Of a stretch of DNA of 64,000 nucleotides, positions 11,469-21,241 are shown one piece after another. The DNA is from Anniella stebbinsi. Its lineage: Eukaryota; Chordata; Lepidosauria; Squamata; Anniellidae. Position numbers and translations under genes: made by a program. The notes beneath the pieces were generated by a model that did not search any database, was not told the origin of the DNA, and saw nothing but the letters and a program-made list of their open reading frames with translations. Position 1 is the stretch's first letter, and every line of letters starts with the position of its first letter. Where the stretch lies: NCBI GenBank assembly GCA_029215795.1, contig JARDYH010000003.1, positions 96,008,609 to 96,072,608 on the forward strand. The letters are read 5' to 3'.

Positions 11469-11497
11469 GTGTGTGTGTGTGTATGTGTGTGTGTGCA
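11469..11497. repeat. (TG)n microsatellite
   Basis: Imperfect TG array broken by one TA, followed by CAGGCGGG. Confidence 0.9.
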
Positions 11498-13994
11498 GGC
11501 GGGTAGGCAGATCTATGTAGACACAGACAACAGAACTATGTGAAGGGGGAAGGAGCTGAAATAGGAAAAGAAGATGTGAGATGAGAGCGATGGAACGAGA
11601 GAGAAGAGTTAAGACATGGGTCACATAGTTGTTATGGCAGTGGTCTCTCCATCATAGCCAATGTAAGAAAAGCCAATTCTGTGTAACCAATAGGTATGAA
11701 AAAAGAGCCAAGGCCTTGTGTGTACACGTGGGTGTTGAAGGAAGGGGGAGAGGTATTATTTACTTACAGAACATAGATCCCCCCTGAGTAATAGCTGAAG
11801 CTTTCAAAAATGTTAAAGAGCATATCACATGCCATTTAAGAGGGTAGTTTAAAAAGAATGTGATTAAACCTAACATTACTGTAACTAATACATTAATAAT
11901 CTCTGAGCTAAGCAAGCCGAGGAATAATAGTTGCCTCCTTTGACAGATTTTAGAGAGTGAGATTCTTTTTTTTAAAAAAAATACAATGCATGAAATCTAG
12001 TTCTGATCTGATTAAAATTTCATTTTCCAGTTTAATTGTAGCAAGAGAGGTTAATATTGAAAGTTAGAATGCCCGAGACATAGTAATTTTGTATGGGAGA
12101 TTTGTAATTAAAGAAAAATTATGCTACCTTCATGGTCTAAATGAGTATTGTCAACTAGTGCTCCTGCTTAAACTAAAAACACCCAAGTTGTCTGATGTCA
12201 AGTTCTTACTAAGGTAATACAGCTGTGTGGACTTTACTACTTTACACTGCAAATGGGGCTCATATGGCCGAATCTGCCATCCCCCCCTGCCCCCCCCCAC
12301 AACACCTTCACATAAAATGCTAGATATTGGGCAGAAGGGTTCCAGGCTAGCAATCTCCATGACATGCTAGCTTTTTGGGGGGGGGGGGGATGAGATATGG
12401 AGGGCATTCAGCTATATGAGCCCCCACCTATAGTCTGAAGTGGTACAGCCCAGACACAAATTTGCCACCTCAGTGAAAACAGGGCTCACTGATAGCAGGA
12501 TCTAAATGGGAGGCTATTTACTCTAGATCAAAGGGTTTGTACTTGGCAATATGGAATAGCCTGTTCCTGCGGTAATTTTGGTTCGAAAATGTTTTCTTAT
12601 GCACAGATGAATTAAGTGCATTGATGAAAGTTGTGCAGACCTGCCCCATTGTGGGAATTCTTGGAATATAGATCAATAGCACTGCTGAGAGCCATTTTAC
12701 ATTACTTGCGGCAGCCAGCTTCTACTGGCTTTCCCAGCGGTAAACATGGCAAAAGTGTGAAGGATATACAATTCTAAATATGCAGTGGGCATGTGGAAGG
12801 CATCCACAGTTAATTACACCTCCTTGATGGGTGTCCACCATGTGTTCCTGGGTGTTAAAGATGCATGATTCTTCATCATGGTTTACATTTTTATCATGGG
12901 AAACACTGCAAAAACCAAACTTCTTTGTACAATATGAAACAGCCTTGTGTATTTATTGATGTAGAAAAACAAGGACCATCTTCAAATTGAAAAGTTGCCA
13001 TCAACACAACTGATTCTGTGAACCTTTATATTTGGCCAAAGTTAATCATTGGGAAGTACTGCTCTGAAATACAAAATCCAGAACTTTCCATCACCTGACT
13101 TCAAAATGGTTTGCTGAGAAAATAAAATGATGTCCTTGATGTGGCTTGATGTTATGCATTGGATTTCCAGCTACCATATGGGAAACAAGATGTCAATAGC
13201 TAAAGTTTGGGAAATTGGTTGGCGAAGCACCATCTGGTAGCTGGAGGCATTACTTTTTATTAGAAAACATATTTTTCATTCCTATTCAAAGATGTTGTTC
13301 TGTTTGCTTTGGACTCTTCATGTTGTGATTTTATATTAAAAATCTGAAGATGACTTTTATGAGAAATGCTAACTTGTGAGGATGAGCGCTCCCTACAGCT
13401 CCTTCAAGGTGGTTCAAATTGTTACTTTCCAAGGGGATCTTCACAAAGTGGAAGCATTCAAAAATATGAGCCATTGTGAAGGACTAGCATGGGCCCACAT
13501 CATCTTCCAAGCAAGCTCCCATGATAAAGGGAAAATCTGGGGGCTTACAGATGCAGGTCTCTGAAATTACAAAACACTTTGGAGACCATGATGACACCAG
13601 GCGCCATACCTGAAACACGTGACCGGAAGTTAACATTCAGGTGATGAAACAGCGGGAACTTCAAAAGAAAGAACAGAGTAGCAGGAGTGGATCAGATCCC
13701 CAAAACAGCTGAGCAGACTACCTGAGGTGGTAGAGCAGAGGAAGGCTGAAGAGATGGAATCTCCCTTTGTTGGGAAGTTAAGCAAGACCTCGAATGGCCC
13801 AGGAGAGAAAAAAAGAAAGAGATCTCCTTACCAATCCCAACCATGGAGAAGTGAAGCAAGGAATGAATTGACTGAATGGCTATGAAACTAAAGAGGGATT
13901 CCAGACTCTGTTATCCTGAACACAGTCTGAACTGCAGTCCTATGTCTCTGTCTAATGTGTTGGGAGTAGGATCACACCCACCCACCCACACAGA
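11498..13994. other. Unannotated AT-rich stretch
   Basis: No gene or repeat family recognised. Homopolymers occur at 12281-12298 (C-rich) and 12375-12388 (G run). Short open frames show no motif. Confidence 0.45.
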
Positions 13995-14081
13995 GGCTGA
14001 AGTCGGACAACACATTAAACAACTGTGGGTTGTTGAAGCAACAACCTGTTGAGTTGTTAAACGTGTCGTCCGAATTCAGCC
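13995..14081. repeat. Complete mini-copy of the element ends inside the larger element
   Basis: An 87-bp unit starts with the left terminal sequence and ends with GTGTCGTCCGAATTCAGCC, the normal right end of the short MITEs. It forms the first 87 bp of the larger element, so either a minimal MITE sits at its edge or the end was duplicated. A further partial end (GTATCGTCCGAATT) is at 14184-14197. Confidence 0.6.
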
Positions 14082-14225
14082 ACACAACAGAGCAACAACC
14101 CACAGTTGGTAAAGTAGCAACATCCAACAACTGAGATGAACAACTCATTTGTGTGTTGTTGGGGGAATTGTCAATTGACAAACGTATCGTCCGAATTGGT
14201 GCGTTGTTGAAGCAACGATCGTGAG

Positions 14226-14972
14226 TTGTTGAGAATGGAAGATCAGAGAGTGGTGCGGCAAGAGGGGCAGAAAGCGGGCGGCTGCTCAAGCAAGCACAGA
14301 ACAGATCGCTGGTATCGCCGCCATAGCAACCAGGATGCCCGCCTCCCCCACCAGGCAGCCGGCAAGGAGCTCAAAAAGGGGGCAGCTTCTGCAAGCACTC
14401 ACGCAGGGTGCCCAGTCAGCTACCCAAATGGACAGGGAAGTGCACCAGAAGGGCACTACGGCAAAGGGGGGGAGGGGGGATTGAAGAAGCAACAACCCCA
14501 GGCGCCCTGGAGCAAGAGGCAGCCCCCCCACACCAACAGGGAGAACAACAACCCACCCAAAGTAGACCCCACTGCACCGCCACCTCCACCCTCGCATCAA
14601 CCAGAAGGACGAGGGCAGGGGACGCGGCGACCAGAGAGCCCCCCCTCATCTGCCCAACACGGCTGGACAGCGAGCCTTTGCTGGGCCCCGAGAATCCCGT
14701 TGGGGAGCGTCGCGCCTGTGCGGAGGCGTCCCGGGTGCGTGACAGTATCAGTGCCAGGATCTGGCTGCGCTACCCTCACCCCCTGTGAGCGTTGGCTGTG
14801 GAGTTTCATCTGTGGACTGGCATCTCTCCCTGGCATGCTGCCCCTCTCCACCACCTCCCCTTGGCACGTTCCGTGCTTGGCTCTCTGGGGGTGTGGCCTC
14901 GGCCGTCCCCTCTTCACTGCTGTGCCTTCCAGCCGCCTCTTCCCTTCCTGGGGGCAACTGTCCTCTCCGTAG
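14226..14972 (+). CDS. Open frame inside the GC-rich element, function unknown
   Basis: A 248-codon frame begins MLRMEDQRVVRQEGQKAGG and is basic, proline- and glutamine-rich, with no recognised domain. An overlapping plus-strand frame (14408-14788, 126 codons) ends with ERRACAEASRVRDSISARIW, which is the only segment with any resemblance to a Harbinger-type transposase C terminus. Minus-strand frames (15482-14748 and others) are also open, so openness largely follows from high GC. A polyadenylation signal AATAAA at 15033 lies downstream on the plus strand. Treat as possible transposon-borne or captured sequence rather than an established gene. Confidence 0.2.
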   Translation: MLRMEDQRVVRQEGQKAGGCSSKHRTDRWYRRHSNQDARLPHQAAGKELKKGAASASTHAGCPVSYPNGQGSAPEGHYGKGGEGGLKKQQPQAPWSKRQPPHTNRENNNPPKVDPTAPPPPPSHQPEGRGQGTRRPESPPSSAQHGWTASLCWAPRIPLGSVAPVRRRPGCVTVSVPGSGCATLTPCERWLWSFICGLASLPGMLPLSTTSPWHVPCLALWGCGLGRPLFTAVPSSRLFPSWGQLSSP

Positions 14973-15482
14973 GTTCTGCCCTGGCATAGTGGTGCTCATG
15001 TGCCTTATTGCCCATGTCTGGTCTCCCTGCTGAATAAAGTTGTCTACGCCACCCCACCCTTGCCTTCTTTCCTGTGTGTGCGGAAGATGTTCTAGGAGGG
15101 AGGTGGGGTGGTTGGGGGCTGGGGCGTAGGTGCCAACATTGGAATTGCAGTGCTGGGCATGGGGTGCGACTGTTGTATTGGTGCTGCCGTTCCTCCTGGT
15201 TGCTTCTTTGCCCGAGGCTGCTGAGTTCCGCCCACTGACTGAGGCAGCCAATGGGGTTAGGGAGGCGTGTCCTGCATCGGCTGCAATGCCGGCACCCATG
15301 GTTTTCGGATGCAGTGTATGCTGGGATACCTCCTGGAGGACTAACGGAGTTCGGTAAGTGGGGAACATGGCAGCCGAGCTGTCAGTCAGAGCCGAGTAGA
15401 CAATTTGCAACTGGGGTGGTAACTGATTCCTTGCAGCGCCTGCTGCAGCGTGTTGTCTGTAGATCACCACCTTTTTCAACAA
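14748..15482 (-). CDS. Opposite-strand open frame inside the GC-rich element
   Basis: A 244-codon frame starting MLKKVVIYRQHAAAG, rich in Ala, Gly, Thr and Pro, with no domain recognised. It overlaps the plus-strand frames and ends inside them. Divergent or overlapping frames are known in two-gene Harbinger elements, but no Myb-like helix or DDE motif is visible here, so coding status is unproven. Confidence 0.15.
   Translation of the reverse strand: MLKKVVIYRQHAAAGAARNQLPPQLQIVYSALTDSSAAMFPTYRTPLVLQEVSQHTLHPKTMGAGIAADAGHASLTPLAASVSGRNSAASGKEATRRNGSTNTTVAPHAQHCNSNVGTYAPAPNHPTSLLEHLPHTQERRQGWGGVDNFIQQGDQTWAIRHMSTTMPGQNLRRGQLPPGREEAAGRHSSEEGTAEATPPESQARNVPRGGGGEGQHARERCQSTDETPQPTLTGGEGSAARSWH
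15033..15038 (+). terminator. Polyadenylation signal AATAAA within GC-rich element
   Basis: Canonical AATAAA followed 20-60 bp later by TGTGTGTGCGG, a GU-rich downstream element. In GC-rich context this is less likely by chance than in the AT-rich flanks. Confidence 0.35.
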
Positions 15483-15535
15483 CTGTCAGTAGGTAATTCA
15501 ACAACAGTTGCTCAGTGTGTTGTCTGAATTGAGCC

Positions 15536-16145
15536 AGTGTCTGAAGTGGTATAATCTAGATTTCTACCACCTCGTCCTGCCACTCTGTAGAATGCATACA
15601 ATGGAGCAAAGGAAGAAGCACCAGATGTTTTAAATAATGGTCTAAAATATGAAGCTGGTAGCTTTCCAAACCATGCAATATTGTATTAGCATTTTCTAGG
15701 AGCTAAAAGAGAGCTGTTTAATTAGCTTTTAGAAACATTGCACAGGACTACTCCATGTAAATAAAATTTGTATTTTATCCTCCAGCCACAAATACTTTAA
15801 AAGCGGTGAAGTCGCATTCTTTTTGCTGCACTGTGTTGCAGTTTTTTCTATTAAAAAAAACATGTTTGTTCCCAACAGTTTTAACAATAATATTTGTGGA
15901 ATATAAGGGTTTGGTACTGGATGAGTTGCTATTGGGGGCGGGGGTGGGGGGTGGGGTTAAGCAGCCAGGGGAGAGGGAGTCAACTCTTCTCCCACTTTTT
16001 CCCTGATGAAAATGGTAGCAGAAAGCTGCTGTGCGCACAACTCACACCTTCCTTCTGAGGCAAATAGCAGCTTTATTAAGAGGGAATGTTTTTTGAGGGG
16101 GGGGGGAATAAAGATACCCAAATACAATCACATATTTAACTTACT
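15536..16145. other. Spacer between two related elements
   Basis: No feature recognised. G-rich low complexity at 15935-15956. Confidence 0.45.
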
Positions 16146-16360
16146 GGCTGAATTCGGACAACACGATAGTCAATGGTGGGGTAATAATCAACTTTACAGT
16201 TGTTCATCTAGGGGGTACTCCCCACACAACATGGTAATAAATAATCAACTGTGGTGTGGATTAGGATCAGCGCTGAGCTGACTATGGCAGCATTCAGACG
16301 ACACAACTGACGATTGTTTCCCCCCCCCCCAGTTGTTTATTGTGTCGTCCGAATTCAGCC
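16146..16360. mobile_element. Short MITE, GGCTGAATTC-end family, copy A
   Basis: Ends GGCTGAATTCGGACAACACG and TGTGTCGTCCGAATTCAGCC are inverted. The 215-bp body is nearly identical to 19573-19798 and 42003-42233, including TAGGGGGTACTCCCCACACAA and TGTGGTGTGGATTAGGATCA. It lacks about 10 bp present in the other two after the internal GACGACAC. Flanking triplets are act and att. All three copies lie in the same orientation. Confidence 0.85.
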
Positions 16361-16778
16361 ATTGTCTTGTTAAGCCATAAGTTACTAGCCCTATGTTTGC
16401 CAGCACATGATTAGAGCTAAAATGTGCCCGAGTGTCATTGAGTATGAAGGCCTGAAGAGAGCTTTGGAAGCATGTTTGGCTGAACAAGTTTACAAAGCTC
16501 CCATGATTGGAAACCCTGCTAAAGTATGGTGTTTGATCATTGGGAATTTGTAAATGTGTTCAGGTGAACACAATTTACAAGGCCCTCTTCAGAGCTTTAC
16601 GTTCAATTCGTTAAGTTCTTTAAATCAGCCAGAATGGTGGGATATTTGGGGGCAGGTCTTGCATGCACGCCCTTACCCCCCCCACACACACTTTCCATCC
16701 ATGCGTAGTGGGGCTGAACGCCTGCATACACCCACTGTATACACCCAATCTGAAGATCCCACTGGAACAACAACAGTT
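16361..16778. other. Unannotated stretch
   Basis: Nothing recognised; C-rich patch at 16674-16684. Confidence 0.4.
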
Positions 16779-16807
16779 GTCATTTCTATAACACTGTTTA
16801 AAATGTT

Positions 16808-16815
16808 TCAGATAC
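16808..16815. repeat. 8-bp target site duplication, left copy
   Basis: tcagatac, identical to 17685-17692 on the other side of the MITE. Eight bp is diagnostic of hAT-type transposition. Confidence 0.95.
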
Positions 16816-17684
16816 TAGGGATGTGCACTGGATCGGACCCGATCCACGATCCGAGTCCGGTCCAGTGGGAAATCGGATAAATTATCCGATTTCCGATCCG
16901 ACAGCTGGATCGGCCGATCCAATCCGAACCGGTCCGAAAAGGCTCCGAACCGGTTCGGCGGATCGGCGGATCGGCGGGCACCCACTGGCGCCCACCGCCG
17001 CTTCCATTGGCAGGCGCCAGCGGGCGCCCGCCGATGAAAGTGGACAGCGGGGGGGAGGAAGGGGGCGCTTACCTTTCCGGCCCATCCGCTCCCGTCCGGC
17101 GGCTACTACCAGCGGGCTCCGCGGCCTACTCCAGGGTGGCGCACCGGGTGATGTCATCACCTGGCACGCTACTCTAGAGCAGGCCGCGGAGCCCGCTGGC
17201 AGTAGCCGCCGTCGCTGGATGGGAGCGGACGGGCCGGGAAGGTAAGCAGGGGGCGCGCGGAGGGGAGGAGGGGGGCCCTTACCTTCCCGGCCCGTCCGCT
17301 CCCGTCCGGCGCCGGCGGCTACTACCAGCGGGCTCTGCGGCCTACTCCAGGGTGGTGCGCTGGATGGAAGCGGACAGCCCCAAGGGGGGTAGGGAGCACG
17401 GGGGAGGGGGCTTACCTGCCGGGGCCATCCACAGCGGATGGCCCCGGGGGGGAGGGAGTGAGGCCCCCCCCCACCCACCACCATTTTTTCCTCATAGACT
17501 TGCATTGCAATGCAAGTCTATGGGGGAAAAAATGGCGGCCGATCCAAAAATTTACGATTTTTGGATCGGGATCGGACTCGATCCGGTCCGGGGGGCCTCC
17601 GATTTTGTCCGAACTGATCCATGACAAAATTGGAGGTCCCGATCCGGGTCCCGATCCGATCCGGGGGGTCCGTGCACATCCCTA
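16816..17684. mobile_element. GC-rich hAT MITE carrying a repeated CpG-rich module
   Basis: The element is 869 bp with ends TAGGGATGTGCAC / GTGCACATCCCTA and perfect 8-bp target duplications. Outer parts are foldback GATC/CCGATCC-rich arms. The centre holds a CpG-rich module present three times in alternating orientation: about 17068-17136 (plus), 17160-17246 (inverted) and 17278-17356 (plus), each with GCTCCCGTCCGGC, GGCTACTACCAGCGGGCTC or their complements. Four perfect AG|GTAAG donor-like sites bound the modules (cttacct at 17068, 17278, 17411; ggtaag at 17241). A further palindrome at 17482-17532 centres on GCATTGCAATGC. No transposase; open frames (for example 207 codons on the minus strand) follow from GC content. 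Confidence 0.85.
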
Positions 17685-17692
17685 TCAGATAC
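17685..17692. repeat. 8-bp target site duplication, right copy
   Basis: tcagatac, matching 16808-16815 exactly. Confidence 0.95.
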
Positions 17693-17872
17693 ATTATCTC
17701 AGTAATCACTACCACAGTACTGCAAGGTAGATGAGGTTTATTATTACAGATCATGCCCTGAAAGACAGTAGCTTGCTTAAGACCACGTATTAAGTTGATG
17801 GCTGAGGTGAGATTTGAACTTCTTGGTTCTCAAATCAGTCTCTTGACCACTCTGCTACAGTAGCTCTTACAT

Positions 17873-18887
17873 GCTGGAAGAAGTTTAACTTTGGATTTCT
17901 TCCCAGGGATCTAGCTAAGCCGTGAATGTTGAACTCTATTTTTTATTATTTAAAAAGATCTGTTGTGATTGACAGTAGCTGTGTCCCATTATTTAAATAT
18001 TTAATTTCTGCGGCACAAGAAAGTACAGCAATGTATCAGATGTGCTTTCTTCTGATTTTCAGAATCATAGTAGTCAGAAACAAGAAACCATGTCAGAACC
18101 TGGTAGGTAAACAGGAGCTGGTTTATCCTTAAGTGATCTGATGTTTTGTTACAATGGGAGAGAAATTCAATCTCTCATTTGTGTTTTTATGTACAGATGG
18201 AAAATCTTCTCATTGTTAGGAACCCCAAGACATGGCAAATGCTGGTAATAGTGTGTGTGGTAGATTAATAACACATGGTTTTAATTTCACATTGGAATGC
18301 TCTTTGTATGCATATCAAGTCCTAATATAATTTACCATATCAATGTGGAGTTCGACACTGCAAGCTTCAGAAGGGGATAATATGAAGATCTGTCCGCTTT
18401 CTGTTGCTCTCATGCCTCTTCGCTGATTTTCATCTGCCTCATATTTCAACACATCAGTCAAAGAGATGATTTGTTACATGAGTTTAATATCATTTTACTT
18501 GTCATATGAACCAAGGGGTCTGAAATGGATTAGTCACCATCCTGAATAAGGCCAGATGCTTAGATTGTACTTTGTTAATGTCAAATAACACCGCTATTCA
18601 GGACAATGCAGGAAGAAATTCTTTTTACTTTGGGCTGGCTTTTGCTTCTTTAAAAATTGTTCTTTGCTTAGTTAACAAAAAGGAAAAAGGAAAAACATCC
18701 CTGCATTTTTAAAATGCACCTGTTCTTGGCATATGCATTTATGTACCTCATTACTGCAATATTCAACTACCTCAAAATTAATGTATTTATCTCACTGGGT
18801 ATATTTGAGGAGTTGGGAAGTTCTCAGCAAATTGAAGGATGAAGAAGAAAGTACAGAGCAGTGCTTCACATGTGAGATTCCTCTACA
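17873..18887. other. AT-rich unannotated stretch
   Basis: No repeat or coding feature recognised. Confidence 0.45.
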
Positions 18888-18985
18888 CAATCCTATGAAT
18901 GTTTACTCAGAAGTAAATCCCACTGTATTGAGTGGGGATTACTCCCAGATAAGTGTCTGTGGAGTTGAAGCCTTAAAATGGTTCT
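18888..18985. mobile_element. Small foldback element (TTTACTCAGAAGTAA type)
   Basis: Arms TTTACTCAGAAGTAAATCCC and GGGGATTACTCCCAGATAAG pair imperfectly about a short centre (GTATTGAG). Related half-copies are near 44628-44662 and 47915-47966. A family of this form is widespread in squamate genomes from general knowledge; the class is not established here. Confidence 0.5.
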
Positions 18986-19309
18986 TGCTTCAGCTGGTTT
19001 GTGATTGCAATGTAATCTATATCTGCCAGGACAATCATCTACACTATAAATGCTTTTTTCTCACCTGCTTTCCCCTCCACATTAACACCGATCAAAGTTC
19101 AACTACATAGTGCATGAGTGGATCAAAGGCAATTTAAGTATCAAGAATGAAAACACTTAGAAAATAATTGCTTAACCCTAAAGTCTGCTCAGGGGTTAGA
19201 TTTCACGTTAGAATTTCACATTAGATTCTTACTCATTTGAGATTTTCCTTGGAGGAGGGGCAAGGGAAGGAAAAAGAGTCAGCAAGGTTTAGGCCTAGTC
19301 TTAGACACG
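18986..19309. other. Unannotated spacer
   Basis: Nothing recognised. Confidence 0.4.
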
Positions 19310-19381
19310 GGGCCTATCTACACTACTGCAACCAGTTAATAACCTGTTATACACCGTTTAAAGCAGTAGTGTAGATAGGCT
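19310..19381. mobile_element. Minimal foldback MITE, GGCCTATCTACAC ends
   Basis: Left arm GGCCTATCTACACTACTGC pairs perfectly with right arm GCAGTAGTGTAGATAGGC; only about 33 bp lie between. The element at 57419-57564 has the same ends (GAGCCTATCTACA) with a longer centre, and both hold GTTTAAAGCAGTA near the right arm, so they are one family. Confidence 0.75.
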
Positions 19382-19572
19382 CACAGTCAAACTATTTTTT
19401 TTAAAAAAAAGCTCTGCATTTTGAAATATTATTTTCCATGATTTTTTTTCCAATCTTGTTAATATTCCAGAATGATAGAAATATTATCAGTACTCCTTCT
19501 TCGGGAGCAAAGAGATTGACATCTTTGGCATGCCTACATAAGCACATTGGTTTTTTGGGAAGAATATTCAAT

Positions 19573-19798
19573 GGCTGAATTCGGACAACACGATAGTCAA
19601 TGGTGGGGTAATAATAAACTTTACAGTTGTTCATCTAGGGGGTACTCCCCACACAACGTGGTAATAAATAATCAACTGTGGTGTGGATTAGGATCAGTGC
19701 TGAGTTAACTGTGACAGCATTCGGATGACACAATAGTCAATACAACTGACGATTGTTTCCCCACCCCCAGTTGCTTATTGTGTCATCCGAATTCAGCC
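19573..19798. mobile_element. Short MITE, GGCTGAATTC-end family, copy B
   Basis: A 226-bp copy with inverted ends GGCTGAATTCGGACAACACG / TGTGTCATCCGAATTCAGCC. It is flanked by aat on both sides (19570-19572 and 19799-19801), which would suit the 3-bp duplication of PIF/Harbinger elements. An internal copy of the end (TTCGGATGACACAATAGTCA) precedes the right terminus. Confidence 0.87.
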
Positions 19799-19856
19799 AA
19801 TGTGTAATGCCTGTAAATTAGCCAGAAATAGAAACTGCTGAGTCATCTCACCTCTG

Positions 19857-20102
19857 GTCTTAAAGAAACGCAATGCCAGCATCCAGATTCCAAGTTATCA
19901 TGTTGTGCAGGTGCTTCTTTCTCATTGTATTTTCCAGAATTTTTCCTATAATGGAATCTTCAAAACAGAACTCAAATGTGTATATTCCGCTGTAGAACCA
20001 TTCTGAAATATCATGGGGGACAAACCCATCCCTTCCTATCATATAGATAGCTTCCAGTGTTTTATGATGGGGAAAATTCACCGGAACCTGGTCTTTATGT
20101 GA
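19857..20102 (-). CDS. Unexplained open frame, possible exon or decayed retrocopy
   Basis: A minus-strand frame of about 82 codons runs from after a TGA near 20114 to a TAA at 19860. It contains VNFPHHKTLEAIYMIGRDG, EWFYSGIYTFEFCFED and MITWNLDAGIAF, which look more protein-like (aromatic-rich, mixed polarity) than the other short frames in this window. A second frame is open over the last 36 codons and runs into CCAGAG|GTGAGATG at about 19853, a good splice-donor match; the main frame stops just before it. No convincing acceptor lies upstream. It could be a host exon with the frame misread, a pseudogene fragment, or chance. I do not recognise the family. Confidence 0.22.
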
Positions 20103-20566
20103 CCTTGACAGTCACCAAAAGGCCTGATTCATACTGGACGCTCTCTGTGTGGTGGAAGAGAGTCATTCACATGACTCAGCATTCCCTAGGACAATGTTCG
20201 AAGCTGGACAGTGTATTGCGTGGGTGCAGCAAAGCAAGGCCTTGTGGTGACATTAAGCATGTTTGGAGCTCCCACATTCATAAGCTTGAGGTTCTTGGCA
20301 GATCTTGCTATTAGGCAATCCACCTTGCTTTTTTAAAAAAATCTAATTTAAGTGCACAGCCCCCAATCCAGACTGGGTCCCTAGAATGAGGGTTAGGCTT
20401 TAGAATCCCCCTACTCTAGAGTCCCAATATGGATCAGGGCCCCTACATTTCACTAGAGTAAATAAAGAACAAAAGATATAGCTGCTTCCTATGTCTTCAA
20501 CATAATGTCTGTTTTGGCCCACAGTCAGGATAGGACAAGGAAAGCCAGCTCACTGCTAGCTTATTA
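20103..20566. other. Unannotated spacer
   Basis: Nothing recognised. Confidence 0.4.
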
Positions 20567-20943
20567 GCCATATTCAGGTGCTATTATAAGTGGTGAAACT
20601 CACCACACGAGTTAGGGTGGGTCCATGCTGAGTAGTCCTGCCCTGGCCATCCCATAGCTCCACCCACAGGTGTCATCATGAGCAGCATAAGCACCTGCAG
20701 GGTGGGAGGCTTTGCACATACAGCTGTATGTGTGAAGGCTTCCATGCCATTCAAAACCCTGTGCGATCAGGGCTCTGAATCCCATGGAAGTCCCCTCACA
20801 CAACCTCTCTACTGCAGGCGCTTGTACTGTACACATGGATACCTTTGGGCAGAGCTAAATTGTGATGCAACATTGGGAGTGGGGCTACTCAGCACAACTC
20901 CATCCAAGCTCACATTTTCATGAGTTATAATCATGAATAGGGC
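20567..20943. mobile_element. 377-bp MITE with GCCATATTCAGG ends
   Basis: Left GCCATATTCAGGTG..TATAAGTGGTGAAA and right end (reverse complement GCCCTATTCATGATTATAAC) pair, and the pairing continues through CTGAGTAGTCCTGCCC / GGGGCTACTCAG about 70 bp in. A small internal palindrome (CATACAGCTGTATG) is at about 20715. Non-autonomous DNA element, class unknown. Confidence 0.6.
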
Positions 20944-21034
20944 TGTTGTCTTGGCAGATTCAGGCAAGCTGCTATCAGGACCATGGATAGCTCTCAATGT
21001 GCTCAGTTACCTGAGCTGGAACAAGTTGTTAGAT

Positions 21035-21241
21035 CTGTTCAGACAACATTCTAAGCCATGGTTAGGCTGCTAACCCTTTTGCGGCAAGTGGTTAGTGAGC
21101 ATGTTTAAACCATGCTTATGTAGCCACCATGATTAGGAATGGTTCACACAACACACTAAGTCATGGTTCACATGACATGCTAAGCCATAATGTTTAGCTC
21201 AAAATGCTTAACCATCATGGTTTAGCGTGCTGTCTGAACAG
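21035..21241. mobile_element. MITE with CTGTTCAGACAACA ends
   Basis: Left CTGTTCAGACAACATTCTAA and right end (reverse complement CTGTTCAGACAGCACGCTAA) are inverted; GCCATGGTTAGG and its complement continue the arms. Internal TTCACACAACACACTAAG and TTCACATGACATGCTAAG repeat the end motif. This GTTCAGACAACAC style resembles Harbinger-type MITEs, by general knowledge. Confidence 0.65.

Larger units (their letters stand above)
13995..15535. mobile_element. 1.5-kb GC-rich DNA element with GGCTGAATTC-type ends
   Basis: The left end GGCTGAAGTCGGACAACAC and the right end (reverse complement GGCTCAATTCAGACAACAC) pair over about 30 bp, continuing as CAACTGT. Subterminal regions hold many short words (CAACAACC, TTGTTGAAGCAACAA, AACAACTG) on both sides, as transposase-binding arrays do. 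The interior (about 14230-15130) is GC-rich, unlike its flanks, with overlapping open frames on both strands and AATAAA at 15033-15038. One plus-strand frame ends in ERRACAEASRVRDSISARIW, faintly like a Harbinger transposase C terminus. The same ends are on 16146-16360, 19573-19798 and 42003-42233. Flanking triplets aga/agt do not give a clear target duplication. Confidence 0.65.
16779..17872 (-). mobile_element. MIR-like SINE, minus strand, split by a hAT MITE
   Basis: With the MITE at 16816-17684 removed, the plus strand reads CTATAACACTGTTTAAAATG, CAGATACATTATCTCA, GTACTGCAAGGTAGATGAGG, then GAGATTTGAACTTCTTGG and GACCACTCTGCTACAG: the reverse of a MIR-type SINE from 3' part through core to box B and box A. 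The head is near 17872. The MITE target duplication (tcagatac) comes from this SINE. Confidence 0.75.

Noticed and set aside
16823..17505. Open frames up to 207 codons on both strands
   Set aside because: They lie within the GC-rich MITE; openness is from high GC and GATCC repeats, and the frames translate its inverted modules.
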